Shown: positions 34,301-42,177 of the stretch, in pieces
Position numbering within the stretch: position 1 is the first letter of the stretch
How the letters are laid out: each line of letters opens with the position of its first letter
DNA from: Wolfiporia cocos
Taxonomy: Eukaryota; Basidiomycota; Agaricomycetes; Polyporales; Phaeolaceae
NCBI GenBank assembly: GCA_029448655.1
Contig: JACCLO010000013.1
Coordinates: 372,001-436,000, forward strand
Direction: 5' to 3'
Length of the DNA: 64,000 bases
Notes under the pieces: model-generated
What the model saw: only the letters and a program-made list of their open reading frames with translations
Databases searched by the model: none
What the model was told of the DNA's origin: nothing
Program-made: the position numbers and the translations under genes

Positions 34301-36470
34301 CGTACTGGGATGCATCTGTTTCGAGGATAAATGGTTTCGTTTTGTCGGGGAGTGACAAGGCCGGCGCTTTTACGAATTGGTCCTTCAAGAATTCGAAGGC
34401 CTTCTCTTCTCGATCAGTCCACTTGAAACCATTCCCGGTTGCAGTCTTTGTGAGGTCGATGAGTGGTCGGGCATGTGTGGAGTAATGATCGATGAATTTT
34501 CGGTAGAAGTTTGCGAAGCCTAGGAAGGAGCGGACCCCCTTAGCATTCCGTGGGGCGGGCCACTTCCGAATTCCTTGGAGCTTGGCTGGGTCCATCTGGA
34601 CATGTCCTGGGGCGATTACCAATCCTAGGAATTCCACCTTGTCAACTCCAAAAGCGCATTTCTCTGGTTTCACAAATAACTGGTTGTCGGCGAGTTTCCG
34701 TAGAATTCGTCGTTCTCGCTCTTGGTGTGTATCTCGATCTGGGGAAAAGATGAGGATGTCGTCCATGTACACCACTACCCATCCCTCTGCTATTTCTTCC
34801 TTGAGGATTTCGTTCATCATGGATTGGAATGTAGCGGGCGAATTGCACATTCCGAAGAACATTACAGTGGGCTCGTAGAGGCCTCCATTCGTCTTGAACG
34901 CACCCTTCCATTGGTCGCCTTCTTTGATCCGCACATTATTGTACCCCGCTCGTAGGTCCATTTTGGTGAAAATTTTCGCCCCCTTTAGTTTTTCGATAAG
35001 TTCGGATATTAGGGGTAAGGGATATGCATTCTTGATCGTTCCCTCGTTCAGATACCTGTAGTCTTGGCAGGGTCTCAGACCTCCATCCTTTTTTGGGACA
35101 AAGAAAGCGGGGGAGGCCATCGGAGACTTCGATGGTCGGATAAAACCTTTTGCGAGATTTTCTTTTAAGAATTCGTCCATGGCCTTCTGTTCCCTGGGGG
35201 ACAGCGCATAAACCTTGCAGTCTCGTGGTACGAAATCGGGTTTTAGTTCGATGGCATGGTCCCAGGGTCTCGAAGGTGGGAAGGAGGCAGCTGCCGATTT
35301 GCTGAAGACTTTTGCAAAGTCCTTCAGGTGCTCGGGGAGGGTTGTTTCGTCGGTGCCTTTTCCTGTCATTCCCGCGAATTCTTGAGATTTGGTCATAGCC
35401 TTTCGAATGTAGGAGAGTTGTGCGATCCTTTTCCTGAACCTGTGTTTGGTCTCGGTTCGCGGGGCAGTCAGCTTCCTCTCCATTTTGATAAACCTTCGTA
35501 GGAGTTGGTGTTCCTCCTCGGAGGGTAGCTCCTTCGAGGGGTCTTCTGAACTAGGGCCCTTTGGTGTTTCTTCTTTGTCGGTGGAGCCAAAACCTTTCTC
35601 CCCTCGGTTAGTCTCGTCGAGTTCTTCGACCTGGATTATATCAGGGGTTATGGCTTGCTCGAATATAATCTGTGCAATCCTCATTCCAGGAATGATGCGG
35701 TGGGTGGTCGTCGATTGGTTGAATAGTATGACTTGGACCTCTCCTCTGTAGTCAGGGTCGATGACGCCTCCTCCTACTGTCAGGCCGTGCCTGAGAGTGA
35801 GGCCCGATCGGGAGGCGATCCTTCCATAGGATCCCTTCGGGATTTTCATATGGACTCCGGTGGGGATTGCCTTCCACCCTCCGGGGGCTATCTCTTCTGA
35901 TTTAGAGGCATAGAGGTCGTAGCCGATGGCTCCATCGGTTCCGCGGGTTGGTAGTTTTCCTTCGGGTGTAATGGTCATTTCGACTGTATCGAGGCGAAGA
36001 GTGACGTCTGCGCTTCGGGTTTTTTCTGGGGTTTTATTAGGGGTGACGTCGACCTTCCCCTTGGCCCAATCGATTTTGGGTCCTTCCTTCTTTAACCAGT
36101 TATATCCGAGGATCATGTCTTCCTTTCCGATGTTTCCGACAAGGAAGCGGATCTTGCGTTTCTTTCCTCCGTACCTAATAGCGAGGACTACTTCTCGATT
36201 TATTTGTCCGTCTTTATTGATGGTTCCATCAATGTTACGAATGGTGATGGGGTTCTTGATTGGTCGGGTCAGGATCCTGTGTCGAATGACGAGTTTTGGG
36301 TGGATGAGGGAGGACATAGCTCCTGAGTCGATGAGGGCATTTACTGTCACGGGTTTCTGCAGCTCCAGGGTTATAGGGATGAATAGCGACCTGTCGCGTT
36401 CATACGATGTAATTACATGGGCTACGCTTTCGGGAGGTAAGACCGTGCACTCCCTCCCTACTCGAAATCC
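31323..36470 (-). CDS. pol: Pol polyprotein with embedded dUTPase
   Basis: Read in the -1 frame relative to Gag; open from the Gag end (36470) to 31323, with about 1675 residues counted from a valine codon at 36350. Domains by residue from there: aspartic protease with LIDSGA (6-11); dUTPase (about 132-257) with motifs GAIGYDLYA, GRIASRSGL, GGGVIDPDYRGEV, RIAQIIF and RGEKGFGST; reverse transcriptase with YMDD at 528-531; RNase H (FILETDASQYALGAVL); integrase with a zinc-binding His/Cys region, then CSVDF, SDRGPQF and HPQTDGQTERMNQ giving D, D and E; chromodomain (YLVHWKGYPSAEDSWE). A Ser/Pro-rich tail of about 400 residues follows and overlaps the third ORF, so it may not be the natural C-terminus. 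All catalytic motifs are intact. A dUTPase between protease and RT is unusual for Ty3/Gypsy. Confidence 0.95.
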   Translation of the reverse strand, partial: GFRVGRECTVLPPESVAHVITSYERDRSLFIPITLELQKPVTVNALIDSGAMSSLIHPKLVIRHRILTRPIKNPITIRNIDGTINKDGQINREVVLAIRYGGKKRKIRFLVGNIGKEDMILGYNWLKKEGPKIDWAKGKVDVTPNKTPEKTRSADVTLRLDTVEMTITPEGKLPTRGTDGAIGYDLYASKSEEIAPGGWKAIPTGVHMKIPKGSYGRIASRSGLTLRHGLTVGGGVIDPDYRGEVQVILFNQSTTTHRIIPGMRIAQIIFEQAITPDIIQVEELDETNRGEKGFGSTDKEETPKGPSSEDPSKELPSEEEHQLLRRFIKMERKLTAPRTETKHRFRKRIAQLSYIRKAMTKSQEFAGMTGKGTDETTLPEHLKDFAKVFSKSAAASFPPSRPWDHAIELKPDFVPRDCKVYALSPREQKAMDEFLKENLAKGFIRPSKSPMASPAFFVPKKDGGLRPCQDYRYLNEGTIKNAYPLPLISELIEKLKGAKIFTKMDLRAGYNNVRIKEGDQWKGAFKTNGGLYEPTVMFFGMCNSPATFQSMMNEILKEEIAEGWVVVYMDDILIFSPDRDTHQERERRILRKLADNQLFVKPEKCAFGVDKVEFLGLVIAPGHVQMDPAKLQGIRKWPAPRNAKGVRSFLGFANFYRKFIDHYSTHARPLIDLTKTATGNGFKWTDREEKAFEFLKDQFVKAPALSLPDKTKPFILETDASQYALGAVLKQKDDEGNERPVGYLSQSLTAAERNYEIYDRELLGIVRALEEWRHLLEGAPHQILIRSDHQNLTYWRSAQRLNRRQARWHLLLSQFDIRLQHVPGKKLIMADTLSRLLNLNDSEHDNENILMLPDELFVHAIEIPIIDRIKIAKPFDPIAEQALRALEQGETAPLRTAMEDWQSSEGVLLYKGRMYVPRDPALRRDVVSRYHDPIAAGHPGIWGTTLKVQEHFWWPDLRKTVAEYVKGCAICQQMKPDRSPMKPPLQPIPTKKDALPFSQCSVDFITDLPPVGKYDSIMVIVDHGSSKAISLTPCSKTITSEGAADIFHRQIYSKYGLPRKIISDRGPQFASKLFQGLCKVLGIESALSTAYHPQTDGQTERMNQQIEVYLRIYCMNDPRLWATRLADVEFAHNTRRTEGRPAPTEVIMGYIPRGLPDEVKTTQVPAAADRLKAAREAREKAITAHELMQKRMAGRTLRDLPKFDKGDKVWLDAKNLHLPYESRKLAPKREGPFTITEKLGNVTYRLALPPRWKVHPVFHAALLKPFNETRVHGPNHMKPPPELVDGEAEYEVEAILNQRQYRGRKQYLVHWKGYPSAEDSWEGEASLKNSPDILREFKSKRTKTKARQVEEIACRRHSLQPARPSDLLPRRCGDPSQSAWGTRQAGVTAARRMPTSASDMRSPGTGPTSPPAGRRPPGPIDLNSYRNSPTYSTSTRTSQRESSNSSAQPSSSDRGLGGASASGSTTSGRRHHRESGERSQKSKRARPAYHEREALSQPCPPGYSTTASWIESQNHSILWNTVMWYLATLPYRPPPQDLDLENQRALLRIHETMNDAQFERGRAMVGLPPRRPLQLLATELATDLHQLRSLPGRNGSEGGTDGTNPFTSCLPGSDSVSGPTTTTSGTNQENIFAPSPQPAHHLDHPPKSPVVDVVAPGIGSSTVPITDAPPAESRSQDIASASAPYIRYGSPLRRLRSPIQMRDTTTLTRRPSEWP
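31333..32412 (-). CDS. Third ORF of the chromovirus: zinc-knuckle protein overlapping Pol
   Basis: A 359-codon frame begins with an ATG just after the chromodomain and runs in the -1 frame relative to Pol to nearly the end of the internal region. It has an N-terminal CYGCSEDAHVRIRH (CX2CX4HX4H), a helical middle (LTDIFDQYQDVTERIVQL), a Pro/Arg-rich linker, and two C-terminal knuckles: CRRCGSPWHWVLDC (CX2CX4HX4C) and CPTCRVTQPGHRVGEC (CX2CX6HX4C). Such ordered Cys/His spacing is hard to get by chance, so I think this frame is the truly coding one downstream of the chromodomain and that the Pol tail is at least partly a shadow. A nucleic-acid-binding, Gag-like role is inferred. How it is translated (own ATG, reinitiation or frameshift) is unknown. 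Confidence 0.7.
   Translation of the reverse strand: MSTPLPTTSPSERPTAPTMRRSLTVRMGYQTGRCYGCSEDAHVRIRHALTWHRSDIPPGGQATPWTDRFELVQELTDIFDQYQDVTERIVQLERTALLQRQRLGRCIGQWIDHLGASTPSRIRRAFAEVEAGPPRLPRTRSPVPAMPPWLLDDGELDRIAEPFDFMEYSHVVPRDAAVPTAPAGPRPRESARPPPHPRDDERRPVREGSGDGRAPPSPTSAAASDGAGNRSPSVEIITREEWERGRDGWDEPLYQLPTWLRQRLWAHHHHQRYESGEYLRAVPSARSPPRPSAEEPCRRCGSPWHWVLDCPDYRCPTCRVTQPGHRVGECALYQVWIPPPTPPLPDTDAGYNDPDPEAL
35580..35957 (-). other. dUTPase domain within Pol
   Basis: All five trimeric-dUTPase motifs occur in order in the Pol frame: AIGYDLYA (motif 1), SRSGL (2), GGGVIDPDYRGEV (3), RIAQIIF (4) and the Gly-rich RGEKGFGST (5). The catalytic Asp of motif 3 and the nucleotide-binding Gly/Phe of motif 5 are retained. 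The enzyme hydrolyses dUTP to dUMP, limiting uracil in newly made DNA. Confidence 0.93.
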
Positions 36471-38137
36471 TGTTCGTCGAGAATTTGGGCGAGGTATGAG
36501 GGGTTCTTAACCTTGAGAACCCTGATTGCATTGACCGCTTCTTCTATGGCGGTCGCTCCGTCGCTGTCTTCATCATCTGTGTTTTCTTCGACTTCCTCGA
36601 CATGAGCTGTGGAGGTGTCTTCCTCGGCTTTCCGGGCTTTTCCCCTGGTGGTGGGTTTCTTCTTTCGTTTGGGGCAGTTGCTGGAGAGATGGCCCTTCTC
36701 CTTGCAGTTGAAGCAGCGTCCTTCGGTTTGGAGCCTGCGACGTTCTTCTGTGGACATCCGATCGATATCCATTGCGTTCGGATCTTTAGTCGGGGCTGCT
36801 GTGGTCGAGGTGCTCTGGGTCTTGGCTCGCCATTGCGGCTTCTTCTTATCATTCCCTCGTCCCTTGATGAAGGTGTTATAATTGTTTTCGTTGATGGATG
36901 CTTGTTTCATCCATTCGGTAAGGGTGACGACGGGGGGAACGATATTTATGATGTGGGTTACCAGTGCGGGTCGAATAGCTCTCTTGTATGCTGTGACAAA
37001 GAGAGGGTCGCAGTGTATGCGGTCTAGCCCTGTTTTTCCTACAAGGTTGTCGAATTCGATATTGAAATCGTCGATGCTCTTCTTGTCTTGTTTGAGATCG
37101 AAGAGATCGTCGTTGGTTTTTTGTTTTTCTTCAATCGGTTCGAAGGCTGCATCGAATTCGGCGCTGAACTGGGCCAGCGGGGGTAATACGAACGCCCGGG
37201 TGATCGGGTCGGTGTATTTGGCGTAGTAGTTTTCTTTCCATTGGTTCACCCGGTCGCTTCCCTTGATGTATGACATGATGAAGAGGATCTTCTGGTCGTC
37301 GGACTGATAGTCTGCTGCGAACATGGTGAACCAGGTGTTGCAGTCATTCTTGAAGCTCTGTAGCTTCTTTCGTTCCCCTTTGAACGGCTCGGGGGTGGCG
37401 AGCTTTATGCGATTTCCTCTGGCTGGCTGAGGGGCCTGGGCTCCCCAGCCTGGCGGGGCTCCTCCTCCTGGTGGGCCTCCGCCTCCTGGTGGGCCTCCGC
37501 CTCCTGGTGGGCCTCCACCTCCTCCTCTTGGTGGTCCTGTTGGATTGCCTCCTGCGCCGCCTGCTGGATTGCCGCCGCCGCCCGGGGGACCTCCGCCTCC
37601 TGCGCCGCCTGGGGGACCTCCCCCTCCAGGAAGGCCTCCTCCTCCAGGAATTCCTGTTCCGGAGGGGTTTGCTCCGACAGGATGGCTAGGGAGCGGATTA
37701 TTAGCCGGCGGAGGGTTAGGGGCCATTCCCCCTGCGCCCTGGCTTGCGCCTGCGCTTCCTGGAATAGTACTGCCGCCCATGGCTGTACCTGCCACACCCA
37801 TGGTTCCTCCGGCGGAGGGGGTGTTCGTCGTCTGTCCTCCCTGTTGTTGTCCATCAGCTCGGTGGATGGTAAGCGTCGGTGTCATAATATCAATGACCGT
37901 TCCAAACCGCTCGAACGCGGCGCGTGTCTGATCCCAGGGATTGTTCGAAGATGGGGGAACCTGTACCCAAGTGGGCGAAAGCCTGTCTGGGGACGGGATG
38001 GTGAGGTATCCTCCTTTTGTGAAGAATCCTGCTGGGGGATCTCTCCACTCGTACTTCTCTTCGTAAGAGATTCGTCGGTATGCTTCGGGGAGTATTTCAA
38101 TTAACCTGGTCGGGAGATCCGGGTCGAATCGTTGCAT
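36458..38137 (-). CDS. gag: Gag protein with zinc knuckle
   Basis: Capsid/nucleocapsid precursor of the chromovirus, 559 residues from the ATG at 38137 (MQRFDPDLPTRLIEILPEAY). The frame stays open further upstream into the LTR, but earlier starts would overlap the primer site. An N-terminal region is followed by a low-complexity Gly/Pro stretch (coded at about 37430-37780). Next comes the retrotransposon Gag core (TPEPFKGERKKLQSFKNDCN, then about 200 residues), and one CCHC knuckle CFNCKEKGHLSSNC (36690-36740) before an acidic tail ending DEQDFE. The stop at 36458 lies inside the Pol frame, which continues in -1. Confidence 0.92.
   Translation of the reverse strand: MQRFDPDLPTRLIEILPEAYRRISYEEKYEWRDPPAGFFTKGGYLTIPSPDRLSPTWVQVPPSSNNPWDQTRAAFERFGTVIDIMTPTLTIHRADGQQQGGQTTNTPSAGGTMGVAGTAMGGSTIPGSAGASQGAGGMAPNPPPANNPLPSHPVGANPSGTGIPGGGGLPGGGGPPGGAGGGGPPGGGGNPAGGAGGNPTGPPRGGGGGPPGGGGPPGGGGPPGGGAPPGWGAQAPQPARGNRIKLATPEPFKGERKKLQSFKNDCNTWFTMFAADYQSDDQKILFIMSYIKGSDRVNQWKENYYAKYTDPITRAFVLPPLAQFSAEFDAAFEPIEEKQKTNDDLFDLKQDKKSIDDFNIEFDNLVGKTGLDRIHCDPLFVTAYKRAIRPALVTHIINIVPPVVTLTEWMKQASINENNYNTFIKGRGNDKKKPQWRAKTQSTSTTAAPTKDPNAMDIDRMSTEERRRLQTEGRCFNCKEKGHLSSNCPKRKKKPTTRGKARKAEEDTSTAHVEEVEENTDDEDSDGATAIEEAVNAIRVLKVKNPSYLAQILDEQDFE
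36464..36470 (-). promoter_or_regulatory. Candidate -1 frameshift site between Gag and Pol
   Basis: The heptamer G GAT TTC (Gag frame) lies two codons before the Gag stop. Slipping back one base reads GGA TTT and enters the open Pol frame. It resembles the GGAUUUA slippery site known from some retroviruses but is not a strict XXXYYYZ. The overlap extends further upstream, so another site is possible. Confidence 0.35.
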
Positions 38138-38169
38138 AGGCTTGCACTTCGGTGAGTGAGCTTTGTTAG

Positions 38170-38180
38170 AGCTCGACCTT
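38170..38180 (-). other. Self-complementary primer binding site of the chromovirus
   Basis: One base inside the 5' LTR the minus strand reads AAGGTCGAGCT. This is a perfect 11-nt complement of AGCTCGACCTT within the same LTR (38349-38359), which begins about 35 nt after a TATATAA box. This is the arrangement of Tf1-type self-priming instead of a tRNA primer. Confidence 0.65.
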
Positions 38181-38181
38181 C

Positions 38182-38723
38182 TGTTACGGATCGTATATCC
38201 GTTCAACGCAAAATAACCAAGTCGAGTTACTTAGCGTATCGAGTAGCGCACTACTCGTCGGACTCCTCTGAGTCAGAGCGTCGATATACAAGCTGCAGGC
38301 TTAATTGCTCAAGCCTTTGAGAACGAGTATAAGATCCTTGAATTCAACAAGGTCGAGCTGAGGAACTCGACCGATATTTACATCAGGTTATATACTGCGA
38401 TCCGTTAATCGGGGTCATAGTGCCTTTGGTACTACTACTATTAAGTCCGTCGGGCTAACGATATAAGTAATAAAGGAGAAGTGTTGCGGTTGAGCGCAAC
38501 AAGAGATGAAACGCGGAACTACTGTGGTTGGACACAGAATATCAGCTAGAACAAGATGCGGACGCAGAGAGTGGGCATAGGGTTGTTATACATGAAACAG
38601 GGCCTACGGTTGAGCGGAGGCCCCCTAGAAGTAGAGCGCTGGGTACAGCGGTTGAACGCTAAGTCCTCATACACGGTGAGGCGTCAAACGGAATAGTCGA
38701 GTGTACCTGGTAGAACTGTAACA
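38182..38723 (-). repeat. 5' LTR of the chromovirus
   Basis: 542 bp, apparently identical to 30736-31277. It contains the promoter for the element. Predicted U3, R and U5 are divided near 38359, where the transcript should start. Confidence 0.93.
38388..38394 (-). promoter_or_regulatory. TATA box of the chromovirus promoter
   Basis: TATATAA on the minus strand. The A at 38359 is 35 nt downstream and opens the 11-nt segment complementary to the primer site. The 3' LTR has the same box at 30942-30948. Confidence 0.6.
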
Positions 38724-39504
38724 GCTCCTGGCAGACCAGGTGGGCCTTTGCGGGAGCGTGCGCGTTCGCGGGATGCTCCTCGGCGCTGACGGGGACCATA
38801 GAGGCGGAGGGGGCGAGAGCGTGCGCTAGTGGGGGATACTCTTGAGAGGGGACCGATTGCGCAAGTTGGGGGACGGGAGCGTGCGCCATCGTTTAATCAT
38901 GCTCCTGGCGTGAATCGGTCTCCTCCTCGCTGTCTTGGTCAATGGTAATACTGGTCCGCAATTTGCTGGGCTCGCGGGACACGTACGAGTTGCGCGTGAA
39001 CGATCGGCTAACGTGTGAACTTGAAGAACTGTTGATGACGGGGGAAAGCTTGAGGCGAGTGGCGGCCGGACGCGGGAGTCCACAACAGACTCCTGTTCAC
39101 GTTGTTGACCGGAAGTCGACGCGCAAGACGTGACTGCGTTGCGAGCGAGGGTGGCGGGAGCGTGCACCGGAGTTAAGGGATGCTCCTGGCAGACCAGGTG
39201 GGCCTTTGCGGGAGCGTGCGCGTTCGCGGGATGCTCCTCGGCGCTGACGGGGACCATAGAGGCGGAGGGGGCGAGAGCGTGCGCTAGTGGGGGATACTCT
39301 TGAGAGGGGACCGATTGCGCAAGTTGGGGGACGGGAGCGTGCGCCATCGTTTAATCATGCTCCTGGCGTGAATCGGTCTCCTCCTCGCTGTCTTGGTCAA
39401 TGGTAATGCTGGTCTGCAATCTGAAGGGCTCGCGGGGCGCGTACGAGTTGTGCGTGAGCGAACGGCCAACGTGTGAACTTGAAGAACTGTTGATGACGGG
39501 GGAA
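38724..39504. repeat. ~458-bp tandem repeat array with ~50-bp internal repeats
   Basis: 38724-39046 recurs at 39182-39504 with a shift of 458 bp, diverging mainly in the last ~100 bp. A third partial copy is the left flank of the Gypsy element (30631-30735). Inside each unit a GGGAGCGTGC...GGATGCTCC module repeats about four times at ~50-bp spacing. On the minus strand the units encode frames beginning MAHAPVPQLAQSVPSQEYP (ATGs at 38889 and 39347; the latter runs to 38826), with HAPA/EHP repeats. No function was recognised, and they may be repeated 3' exons of the gene ending at 39585. Confidence 0.75.
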
Positions 39505-39584
39505 GACGCGATGGGGGTGATGGCTGTGCGCGGGATGAGGGCGGGTGTAGGCGTAGATGCTGGTGGTGAGGCAGGGGTGCTCTG

Positions 39585-40300
39585 CTACGTAGGCTTCGTA
39601 ACCGGTGCTGACGGTGCGTCGTCCATATCGACGTCTGCGTCGTCCATATCGACGTCGGCGGCGTCCGGTGACGATGAACTATCCGAGTGTCCGTTTGGCG
39701 TTGAGGCGATTTTCCTCTTCTTCGGTAGAGAGCTACTTTCGTCGTCGGCATGCTTTGTGTTTGGACCGGGACGAGATTGGCTTTCTCCCTGCAGACGTGT
39801 GAGCTCGTACGGACAACACATATTTCACAACTCACCTCCGGGGCGGTTCCTTCGATTACTCTCGGCTCCGTAAGTCCTGGCTCCAACTGGTTTGCCCCTA
39901 CTTCGACATTATTCATCTGCTGCCAAGTCCTTTTGAGCGGATGGGGTGAAGCGATTTCGTCGACGTCGGGTTCCCGAGCTCCTGCCCGATCGTGTGCGTT
40001 GTCGTCATCAGGCCTCTTAGTTGATTCCTTGACAATCTTGATGAAGGCCGCGGTCGAATGCAGAGGCGTCTCGGCTCTTGGTGGGGGGTTAGGAGGTGAA
40101 CGCTCCGGAGGACTCGATACCCCATGTACAGAGACGATCGGTGCGGCATCAGGCGGAGGTTGCGAGGCATCCGGAAGCGGTGTAGGTGCAGCGTCGTTCT
40201 GAGCAGCAACAGCAGAGGCAACAGGTGCAGAGTCATTCCGAGTAGCGACGCGAGAGGCGGCAGGGAAACAGTCTTTCTGTATAGCGGCGGCGTCCGGCAT
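39585..40300 (-). CDS. Hypothetical acidic protein with nuclear localisation signal
   Basis: Two exons, 39836-40300 and 39585-39788, with a canonical 47-nt intron (GTGAGT...CTGCAG) give 222 residues from the ATG at 40300. The N-terminus is Ala/Pro-rich and low-complexity. The middle has KIVKESTKRPDDDNAHDRAG. The C-terminus carries a likely nuclear signal, LPKKRKIA, then acidic repeats (DVDMDDADVDMDD). No domain recognised. Its ATG overlaps the stop codon of the upstream gene as TGATG, so the two may be one gene with a sequencing or real frameshift, or a coupled pair. Confidence 0.5.
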
Positions 40301-41405
40301 CAAGGCTTTGTATTTGCCATGGCGTTATTGAACCACTCAATTTCGGCCAAAGCGGCTGCGCGGGCTGCCAGAAATTCGGGAGTTTCCACCCTAGGTGGGA
40401 CAGATCTGGCTGCCTTTCGAGCCGCCCTGATAGCTTCATAATCAGCGAGTCTCTCCTGCCGAATCCACTCAGGTTCAGGCTCTTTGAAAAAAGGGTCAAC
40501 AAAGGCCACAACTCAAAATGCAGTACTTACGGTCTTGCACCTCGGCCATAATACCCTTGAACCCCATAACCTCCAAAGCACCGTCGCCGAGGCTGCGCAA
40601 GAATGCTTCCGTATACGGAGTCATTCTCCCCTGTGCCCTCAGCTGGTGGAAGAGCGTAACCGCGGGATAGCGCCACTGAAGCCAGTATTCGAATTCATCT
40701 TGAGGGTAATCCTTGAAAGGCGGGAGAAACTCCGGAGCCAGCGGAAGAAGTTCATAAGGAGGGACCTGCAGCTCTTCCGGTACTCCCCGGGGTCGGATAG
40801 CGAGGAAGTTGTAGAAAGGGCGGGCGGGGCGGCGCGCTGCAGGTTGTGCCACAAGTACGAGTTCCGGCTGAGGGACATCTTCCATAATAGGCTCGAGCGC
40901 GGTGTTGGTGGGTTGTTCCGGGGCGAGTGCAGACTGTTCAAGGACGTCCACGTATTCTCCAGGGACAGAAACAGTAGGCAATTCCAGGTTGGTGCCAGCG
41001 AGCTAGGAACGACGCGTGTCAGTGTGAGATGTAACTTGTGCGGACGTGCGGGATGAAAACGCGCGGGATGAAAACGCGCGCGATTTGTGTCGAAATTTAA
41101 ATTGTAGACTCACCTGGTGTCCACGCTCGACCAGTCTCCAGGCGGCAGTCACATATCCTGCATCTGGCGTATAATCCTTGCTCGTAATAATCTCCTTTCC
41201 CCACGAAAAGATACCAGAGATACGTTTGAAGACACGCCTCGAGAAAGTAGGTGGTGCCTGTTGCTTTTGAGTCAGCCTCATTTTTTACACCAGATATCAT
41301 GTCACTTACTTCGTAATCGGGGATTCTCTCGGGTTTGGATTGAGGTCCAGGGACGGCGTTGTACCTGTTCGACCCACGCGTATCTGTACGTGTTGGTCCA
41401 CTCAT
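40300..41405 (-). CDS. Hypothetical protein upstream of the tandem repeats
   Basis: Four exons on the minus strand, 41310-41405, 41114-41257, 40531-41002 and 40300-40481, with GTAAGT or GTGAGT donors and agreeing phases, total 894 nt (297 residues). It starts MSGPTRTDTRGSNRYNAVPG, has an aromatic segment (FLPPFKDYPQDEFEYWLQW), and ends in an Arg/Glu/Ala-rich helix (EWIRQERLADYEAIRAARKA). I do not recognise the family. Clean introns argue for a real gene. The second intron contains a duplicated GCGCGTTTTCATCCC word. The stop codon overlaps the next ATG. Confidence 0.6.
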
Positions 41406-41633
41406 TGCGGGATATGGTCCGTGAATCGGTAGGCGATCTTCGCGATGCACCGGTACTATGATCTGCGTGAGGCGACGGCGATCGATGGGCGCTTGCTACT
41501 CTGAATCACTTCTCGATGCTGAGCTGATCATTATAGAAGATCGATTCACCTTTGGGCGCCCAGTCCTAAACTGATTAGATATGAGTTTAAATACTAGGCG
41601 CTTCTAACTTTGATCATGAGGCCGTTGGTAGAC
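41406..41633. other. Spacer before the first palindrome
   Basis: Presumed promoter of the minus-strand gene that starts at 41405. Nothing specific seen. Confidence 0.4.
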
Positions 41634-41914
41634 CCGTTCAATGCATGTGTGTTAGCACACGAAATATTAGAAGATGCTATATCACACTATAATGCAAGGG
41701 AGGACTGAATACGACACGAGAAAGTCTAATACGCATTATGGTGTCGTAGACATTGGAAGATAGGCGCGCTGTGAGGTAGCGCGCCTATCTTCCAATGTCT
41801 ACGACACCATAATGCGTATTAGACTTTCTCGTGTCGTATTCAGTCCTCCCTTGCATTATAGTGTGATATAGCATCTTCTAATATTTCGTGTGCTAACACA
41901 CATGCATTGAACGG
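41634..41914. repeat. Perfect 281-bp palindrome (137-bp arms, 7-nt spacer)
   Basis: 41634-41770 is the reverse complement of 41778-41914 with no mismatch seen; the spacer is GTGAGGT. The ends read CCGTTCAATGCATG...CATGCATTGAACGG and the inner ends GGCGCGCT / AGCGCGCC. Not coding. Confidence 0.93.
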
Positions 41915-42177
41915 ACGTACTAATTACTTATCGCTAGCCTACCAGTATTATGTGGCATGCGAATACTATGAGAACTCGGAGTCGACAGCAAAGACATCTC
42001 CTAAGATCTGCACATGTATAGGAGGGGTAATGTTTCTCTTAATGTTGCACTATTGACTGTAATCACTTGCATCAGTGTTATCTCACATCTGTGGCTCCGA
42101 TTGTGGCGCCCAAAGTGGCCACTGCGAACATACGGTGCGCCGCGCGTTATAATTGCGTTGAAGTAATACATCCTGGT
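41915..42177. other. Spacer downstream of the DUF6698-like gene
   Basis: AT-rich, no feature recognised. Confidence 0.4.

Larger units (their letters stand above)
30736..38723 (-). mobile_element. Complete Ty3/Gypsy chromovirus LTR retrotransposon
   Basis: A 7988-bp element transcribed from the minus strand. It has two 542-bp LTRs that look identical, TGTTAC...GTAACA termini, and a 5-bp target duplication GCTCC at 30731-30735 and 38724-38728. Order in transcription: 5' LTR (38182-38723), primer site, Gag, Pol with protease, dUTPase, reverse transcriptase, RNase H, integrase and chromodomain, an overlapping third ORF, polypurine tract, 3' LTR (30736-31277). RT before integrase and the C-terminal chromodomain place it in the chromoviruses. 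No stop or frameshift was seen within Gag or Pol, so it may still be active. The insertion splits a tandem repeat. Confidence 0.95.

Noticed and set aside
31703..36510. Plus-strand frames across the chromovirus (for example 35926-36510)
   Set aside because: Antisense shadows of Gag and Pol, whose motifs on the minus strand are unambiguous.
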